Positions 58,252 to 64,000 of a DNA stretch of 64,000 bases are shown piece after piece. The DNA comes from Agrocybe praecox. Lineage: Eukaryota > Basidiomycota > Agaricomycetes > Agaricales > Agrocybaceae. Position 1 is the first letter of the stretch. Every line of letters begins with the position of its first letter. The notes below the pieces were generated by a model. It was not told where the DNA came from. It did not search any database and was given only the letters and a program-made list of their open reading frames with translations. The position numbers were made by a program, and so were the translations under genes. The stretch lies in contig OZ024852.1 in the NCBI GenBank assembly GCA_964017145.1, forward strand, positions 2,915,945-2,979,944, read 5' to 3'.

Positions 58252-59074
58252 ATGGTGAGTTTTTGCACCTCCAGGCCATTATATGCGTATCCAGGGATCT
58301 ATGAAAGCATTTTGAGTGGAATGAAGGGTCAGGAAGGGGTGGATGCGGTCGGATGGATTTGGATGGCGTCTGGCGGATTGGAGGAAATTTGGATTTGGGT
58401 TGGGCTACGAAAGGTCGGATACTCTGCTGCTCGCTATGGATAACTTCTTGGATACGCTATGCCTCCATTATCGCTGCTCTCGAGACGTCTGCTATAGTGC
58501 TAATTTAATGCTTTCTTTTCTCCTCCGCTTTGTAGACGAAAGGTGTGTTCCTTTAACTCCTCCAGCCGTATCTTGGTTGGCTTATTCTCATCTTTTCAGG
58601 TACCTCGTCCTTCGGGTATGTTTTGCATCGGTCGCCTCGCAAGGAATGCACTATTAATTGACATCTGCCACTCTACTTTTTTCATCTCTACAGTAAGAGA
58701 CACACCAAGTCTCACACTCTCTGCCGTCGTTGTGGAAACCGTGCTTTCCACAGGCAACACAAAAGTGCGTTTAATATCGCCCTGCTACAGCGGTCGTCTT
58801 CTGAGACGAATCTCTCTCCTTCTGCTTAGCATGCGCGTCATGCGGTTATCCCGCCGCTAAGACCCGATCCTACGAGTGGGGCCAGAAGGCCAAGCGCAGA
58901 AAGACCACTGGAACTGGAAGGATGAAGTACTTGAAGGATGTTTCCAGGCGCTTCAAGAATGGCTTCAGGTACGTATACATTTTTCCCTCTTAAATTCAGA
59001 GCCTTATGTCTTTAATTAATCGTAGGGAAAACACTGTTGCTAAGAAGAGGGTCTCTGCTAAGACAGACGCTTAA
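58252..59074 (+). CDS. RPL37: 60S ribosomal protein eL37
   Basis: Zinc-binding protein of the large cytosolic ribosomal subunit. Six exons: 58252-58254 (ATG only), 58536-58542, 58600-58615, 58694-58764, 58830-58968 and 59026-59074. Together they read [19 protein letters not shown] and so on, 94 residues. Two CxxC pairs, LCRRCG and CASCGY, form the zinc site. The basic segments [20 protein letters not shown] and [13 protein letters not shown] are typical of the family. The chain of very short first exons is a known style for fungal ribosomal-protein genes. Sequence is complete and unbroken; identification is firm. Confidence 0.97.
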
Positions 59075-62000
59075 TCATGTTATCATGCACTTTCTCAGTC
59101 TTTATGCATCCTTGTCTTTCGCCTTCCATCATACAGCAAAATATACGCCATGTTATATGCTATGATGACAGAATGGATATGCCTCAAGATTATATCCACT
59201 CTGCTTCCCTACATTTTTTTCGCAGCTTTGTATCATATACTTCCTACGCGTAGTGCAATGTCAGGTTAGATTTGCTATGCCACCGCGTGTCCGACTGCTC
59301 GCCTGTCTCTTGGGACCTTGTCTTACTGACATCACCACTTTGTGGTTAGACCTTAGCTTTCGCTTCTCCCTGTCCGTCAGTTCTAGGCTTCGTATTGATT
59401 TATATGCATAAATGTCGGCCACGATGCTTATTGTGGTATTCTAGGTCGTTTTTCACTTGGTCGATGGATTTTTTTCCCTGACCCATCTGTGTATTTTAAT
59501 GTTTCTGCGATCACCTCTGCTGACTTGCGCTGCTTCCACTCTTTGATTATGACGTTAAACTGGGGGGTTCATCTGGGTGATTTCTTCAATGGGTTTGTTC
59601 TTACTTGTTTAACTGTCCTGATGATGGCGTTGAATGCTTCTTGAGGCGGTTCCTCGTGGCCTCCAATTGTCCGACATAACAGACGCCAATTCGGAAGGTA
59701 CTCGGGGCGCCGCTGGGCATATCTGACTATGCAAGTAGTCAATCAAACGGGGGGTTGTCCTCAGCAGTCGACGCCTTTTTTTGATGACTATAGACAGCTA
59801 TTACTGCTCTTCGGTTGCCTGGTCACTTTATGCACCCGATCAATCAGAAAACGAAGGTGTCTGAAGGGCGTCTTGTAAACCGGTCGGATCCAGCTTTGAT
59901 ACAAAGTTTGAAAGTTGGCTCACCTAACCTTGTGAGTTCAAGGAGGAGAGCGTGAACTCTGCGTAAGTCAATGACGTCAGTTTTACGGATCTTATCAGTT
60001 TTCTTATTCCAACACGTAGGCGAGTTAGAATCTCTTCATTTCCCGTTTAAACGAGATAAGATATGATATGCAATCTTGCGTTCTTCCAGCTCCTTTCGCA
60101 TGATCAGCTGCGGTAGCGAGGAGACATCATTCTTGGAATTCGGGTGCTTCTTCGAATCCAATTTCAATTACCCCAGATCGCATGACTATTTGGTGTGATC
60201 GCGGTAGGGCCTGAGAATCGTAGGCAGCTGTGGCACTACTTCTTTGACGGACTAAGCCAGGGGTCAGCGAAGCGGCGTGTTGGGAGGTTCGAGACGTAAT
60301 GAGGCGGTAAGTGAAATTTATAAATGATTCAATGGATGATGACTTTGTTCATGGGATTGAACAGGTGGTATCTTAACGAAAGAGAATAATTCTGCGAATA
60401 ATGCTCATTACGAAGAGAATGGGAGAAACGGGTTTATGGTGCAGCCGTTTGTTATTTCCTATCACTGCCTGCTTCAAATCACTGAAGGAGGTTTCAGTAC
60501 CTGTTCATCTTTCGCCTGTTTCTCCCGTGAAAACATGCCTCCTTGCCTTGCGTCAGGATCCTCAGGCAAGGCTCCTTTCCATTCAGGAATGCTTCCCTGA
60601 GTCTTGCCTCTGGCTCGTACCCAGTATGCCATTTACGGGTCAACATGATATAGGGTTTGAATGTAACGACGGTCCACCGTCACATTTAGCGGCGTAGCGC
60701 TGTCCTCTTGATGTGCGGCTATTCGAAAATAGCCTCCGTTACACGCCTTCTACGCATGTAGGTCATAAGTTTTAAAACTGATAGGTCACTTTTCAGGGAT
60801 TTGGAATGGAAAACGGTCTGTTTTAATTCCAGTTCTCGGTAGCGCTCGCTTCAGCTTGACAGTTTGTAGCCTGGCGTCTGACTGTGATCGTTAGTCTATC
60901 TATGCGACATCATCAACACAAGTATTCATTTCGAGAATGTCGTTTTTCGTTTTCAGACTGCTTAGGTCTTCTTACCTCGTATCCTTTGAGCGTGAAGCTT
61001 TGATGACTCATAGCTCCTTGACCATTCAACGAAAAATATGGGTTATGCGAGAGCCAGTCGTAACCCGCGGAGAGAAAAATGGAGCGTGTGCCATTTGCGT
61101 CGATGGTGGCGTTCTGTTAAATCAAGGCCTCGAGGCTCAATTCACAGATTTACATAAATTTTCTGAGGTGTATCAAGGCCCTGAATGGTTTCCGTGTACT
61201 TATCGCACCAATGCATAATCTTTGAGAGATTTTTGGTATCTTCTATTCCTTATGAAAATGAGTTCGAATGTTGTATGTAATAATATAGACACTAGTTGCA
61301 TTTTTCTGTGGCATAAGAAGAGAAGAGTAAGATAAGGACTCTCCTCGAATTTAGTCCAAGCCCTGTCCTGCCCTGCCTCGCTCCCTCTGGTTAGCTCCTG
61401 CCAGTTGAAGAAGAGGCCGTCGCTCGAGTCTTGAATTTGAGCCGGATGAAATTCGAAATTTCTGGGCATCTCTCGATCTAAACTAGGTCGTTCTATCTTT
61501 TCCTTGGGGTGGGGTAAGATATGTAATAATCTGTAATAATATTGATGTTCAAATATACATCCGGTTGCTTTTTGATCCCTTATTTTCTCAAGGTGAACGA
61601 GCTAGACTCGAGCCTTCGATATACGTATCATCTGCTGGTTTATCTCGGATACGGTTCGGTTGATGAAGTTCTTTTCTGTCCGTTATCAGATAAAATAGAG
61701 CATATGATATGATACTATGATAACGCGATGATCATCTTAGATGGCGCTATCTAATCTCGTTTGCGTTCATATTACCTTAAGATGAAACGGACTTTGAGGA
61801 ACCAGCGATCTCCAAGAACTTCCGTTCATATCGACGTTAACTAATAAATTGTTCCGATGCGCGCTGGGAAACAATATAGTGCACTTGTGACCATTGAATC
61901 GCGCTTTCTAATATCTGATATGAATGTCCTGTGATCTTATCAGATGCTTGGAATACTCGGGCATAGGCATGAACTCATTCATTCTGTTTGAAATCGGCGG

Positions 62001-63276
62001 CTTTCGTCGGTTTCTTTTCCTTTTTCGCGTTTAGAAGGGATCCGATGAGGACATATTTTCTGTCTAGTCGTGTCGTTGCCAAGGCGTCAGCATTATCTTA
62101 TCTGATAAATACTGCGCATGGCCGGGGCCCAGTTGATGCCGTGATGCCGCTCTGATCGCGACCCGAATGTGGATGGCGTGAGAACGAATGCCGAATGAAG
62201 TTTGAACTGACTCGTTAAGCTGCCAGACGAACTGCGTGCAAGCGGACTGGTTTGTAATTCAACTGTCCTGCTGTTTATAATCGCTAAAAGTCGTCATACT
62301 GCTTGGGTACCGATTACTGCACCCGTCCTACGACGCACCCTCAAATATCGATTGTTTATCTGGTTTCTAACCGCCGGTTAACCTCGAGTCGTTTGTTGGC
62401 GCTCCGAGGGATGAAAATCACTTTTTTTTTTTTTGAAGGAGTCGCATTCGTTTTTCTTGCCTTCTTCACCTTTGAATGCGGGACTGATGCACATTGTCTC
62501 CGCTTTAGCCGTTTAAATTTTTTTTAAACGTTTATGCGTAAAAATTCGCTTCAGGAGGCTCTAACGCGCTCGGAGGAATGTCAATTACGTGGCATGATTT
62601 CCGTCGCGTTGTTTATCTAGAGATTAGCTTCGATGCGGTGTTATCAGACACGAACTCGGATTAGATTACTTATAATTCCCGCTGTCTGCCGTTAATCAGC
62701 ATTCATTCAGGGTGGATGGTGAAATTTTTCTTTACCCCGATGGATTATGATTCTTTAGCGACGTTATGAAGTTCACCCCTCTTTCACGCATTAGCAGGCG
62801 AGATCCTCAGGCTTTTATGCATGCTTTTATGCATGAAGAGTGGCAGACGCGGGGTGAGTATTTTCTGCTTGGTTTAAAGGTGGTATCAGAAGTGGATATT
62901 TTTCAAGCAAAACATCATTCGTTATGAAACTGACGTTGAATCTTATCTCCAGTTCGGTGGTTGACCGAGGTCGTCTTCCCGAGTCCCAAGTCGCGTGAGG
63001 CTAGAAAAGGAGGCCAACGCCGCCAGTTTAGACCCTTTAGGGATGTCGGCCGTTTATTTGTTGTTTGCATTGTTCCCGAATTGAATGAAGACAATTGAAT
63101 GATGCGGACTTGAAGATAAACATGAGATTGGATTATGTCACCAGCCACATCAACGGCGATGATATATGATACTTGACTTGGGTCAAGGAAAGAAAGCAGC
63201 AAATAAGGTGGTTCTTTTCCCAGTGGAATGCGTCTGTGTGGGATGAGGCGCGGGAACGGGGGTTCCTGTGGTATCA
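59075..63276. other. gene-poor right flank
   Basis: About 4.2 kb downstream of eL37 without a convincing gene on either strand. It starts with the eL37 3' end, including T-rich tracts. A 12-bp unit GCTTTTATGCAT occurs twice in tandem at 62,811-62,834. Long open frames at 60,401, 60,937 and 63,277 lack domains, signal peptides and splice partners. Confidence 0.45.
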
Positions 63277-63278
63277 TA

Positions 63279-63801
63279 CAGTCGAAACCGCTTCATCCCA
63301 TAGCTGTATAAACCCATAACCTCCAGTAGTGGGCGCGGAATTTCGACCCATAACCCATAATCCTGTCTAAACCTTCAACCCATAAGTCTTTCGGGAAAAA
63401 TCCCATAGGTAAAACCTCCTTTTTAGGGATGGTTTTGTGGTTTCGGGAGCACGAGAGCCGTTCAACATAATATTGATTCAACCCTGAGATGATATTTGAG
63501 GCGAAAAACAGTTGATTCGGGGCTATTCAGCCTCGTTATTGGCGTAGACCTGATTATTAATTGGCCAAAAACACCAAACACTATCATCAAATATATTTTT
63601 AAGTGGCCTGAAAGCTACAAATGTACTTAGACGTGCTCGAGGGTGTAGACAAGGAGTTCTCAGTGTCCAAATTTTGCAGAATTAGCAGAAAATTGATAAA
63701 TTTGGTCGATTTTTTGGTAGTTATTTTTAGCCTCTCTGCCCTATCCCATACCATAGCTTCGGACGTCCACCGAGAGCTATGGGATAAAGCAGTTTCGACT
63801 G
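63279..63801. mobile_element. MITE-like element with TA-flanked inverted ends
   Basis: The left end at 63279 reads CAGTCGAAACCGCTTCATCC and runs on into CATAGCT. The right end, read from 63801 in reverse complement, is the same with two changes. Both ends are flanked by TA (63277-63278 and 63802-63803). The element is about 523 bp, with AACCCATAA-like motifs repeated inside near its left end and no transposase frame. CAGT termini with TA duplication fit a Tc1/mariner-type non-autonomous element. Confidence 0.8.
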
Positions 63802-64000
63802 TATACGTATTCTCATGCGGTGATTAGCGAGTCGGCACGATTTTTTTTTCTTCGTGAGAAGTCGGGGAGGGGTGTGAACGTCGCAGACTAAGGTGATATG
63901 ATAGACTGTTAAGATATGATTACTTGATCCGATCGGAAATGTGCCCCCCCCCACTGGTGAAGAGAGTCGAATATTTTCTCTCTTTTCTCTTTTGAACAAG

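Noticed and set aside
63837..63960. T-rich and C-rich runs near the right edge
   Set aside because: Simple low-complexity tracts without repeat structure or gene context.

Overview
The window looks like nuclear DNA of a filamentous basidiomycete, most likely a mushroom-forming Agaricomycete. Protein genes are cut by many short introns (about 45-80 nt, GTRNGT donors). The recognisable genes are fungal: a CBM1-GH5 mannanase, an Ist2/TMEM16-type anoctamin, a CSC1/OSCA-type channel, a kinesin-14 and a ribosomal protein eL37 with six exons, the first being only ATG. All exon maps below were read by eye and are not RNA-supported.

The dominant and most unusual content is an expanded family of tiny secreted cysteine-rich peptides: 18 gene models plus one relic, spread over 6.4-48.9 kb and mostly on the minus strand. 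Each has a signal peptide and then six cysteines in the order C...C...CC...C...C, the framework typical of inhibitor-cystine-knot (knottin) peptides. The 60-88 residue precursors are split over four or five exons, including 14-nt, 10-nt and even 4-nt micro-exons. Introns 1 and 3 cut inside Cys codons after the T. Every one of the 18 models sums to a multiple of three. A left group (6.4-12.9 kb) has long loops after the CC pair. A middle group (17.8-20.5 kb and 34.5 kb) has a GPI.DGVGG-like loop. A right group (39.1-48.9 kb) is more divergent, and its last four copies have lost intron 2.

Around and between the array lie ordinary genes. From left to right: GH5_7 mannanase (truncated by the left edge), anoctamin, BAHD acyltransferase with a decayed copy beside it, an unrecognised soluble protein, a large four-TM-type membrane protein with a decayed copy, a CSC1-like channel gene with frame problems, a GTPase of the ARF type fused to an unrecognised C-terminal domain, kinesin-14, a type-B carboxylesterase, an RCC1-repeat protein, a second and clearly broken GH5 mannanase, a tRNA-Thr-like element, and eL37. 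The last 5 kb has no convincing gene.

Repeated gene pairs of one good and one decayed copy (GH5, BAHD, membrane protein), two TA-flanked MITE-like elements (32.3 kb and 63.3 kb) and a small foldback element inside the BAHD relic show that the region is duplication-prone. That fits the birth-and-death pattern of the peptide family. Nothing in the sequence shows what the peptides do; antimicrobial, signalling or effector roles are all inference.
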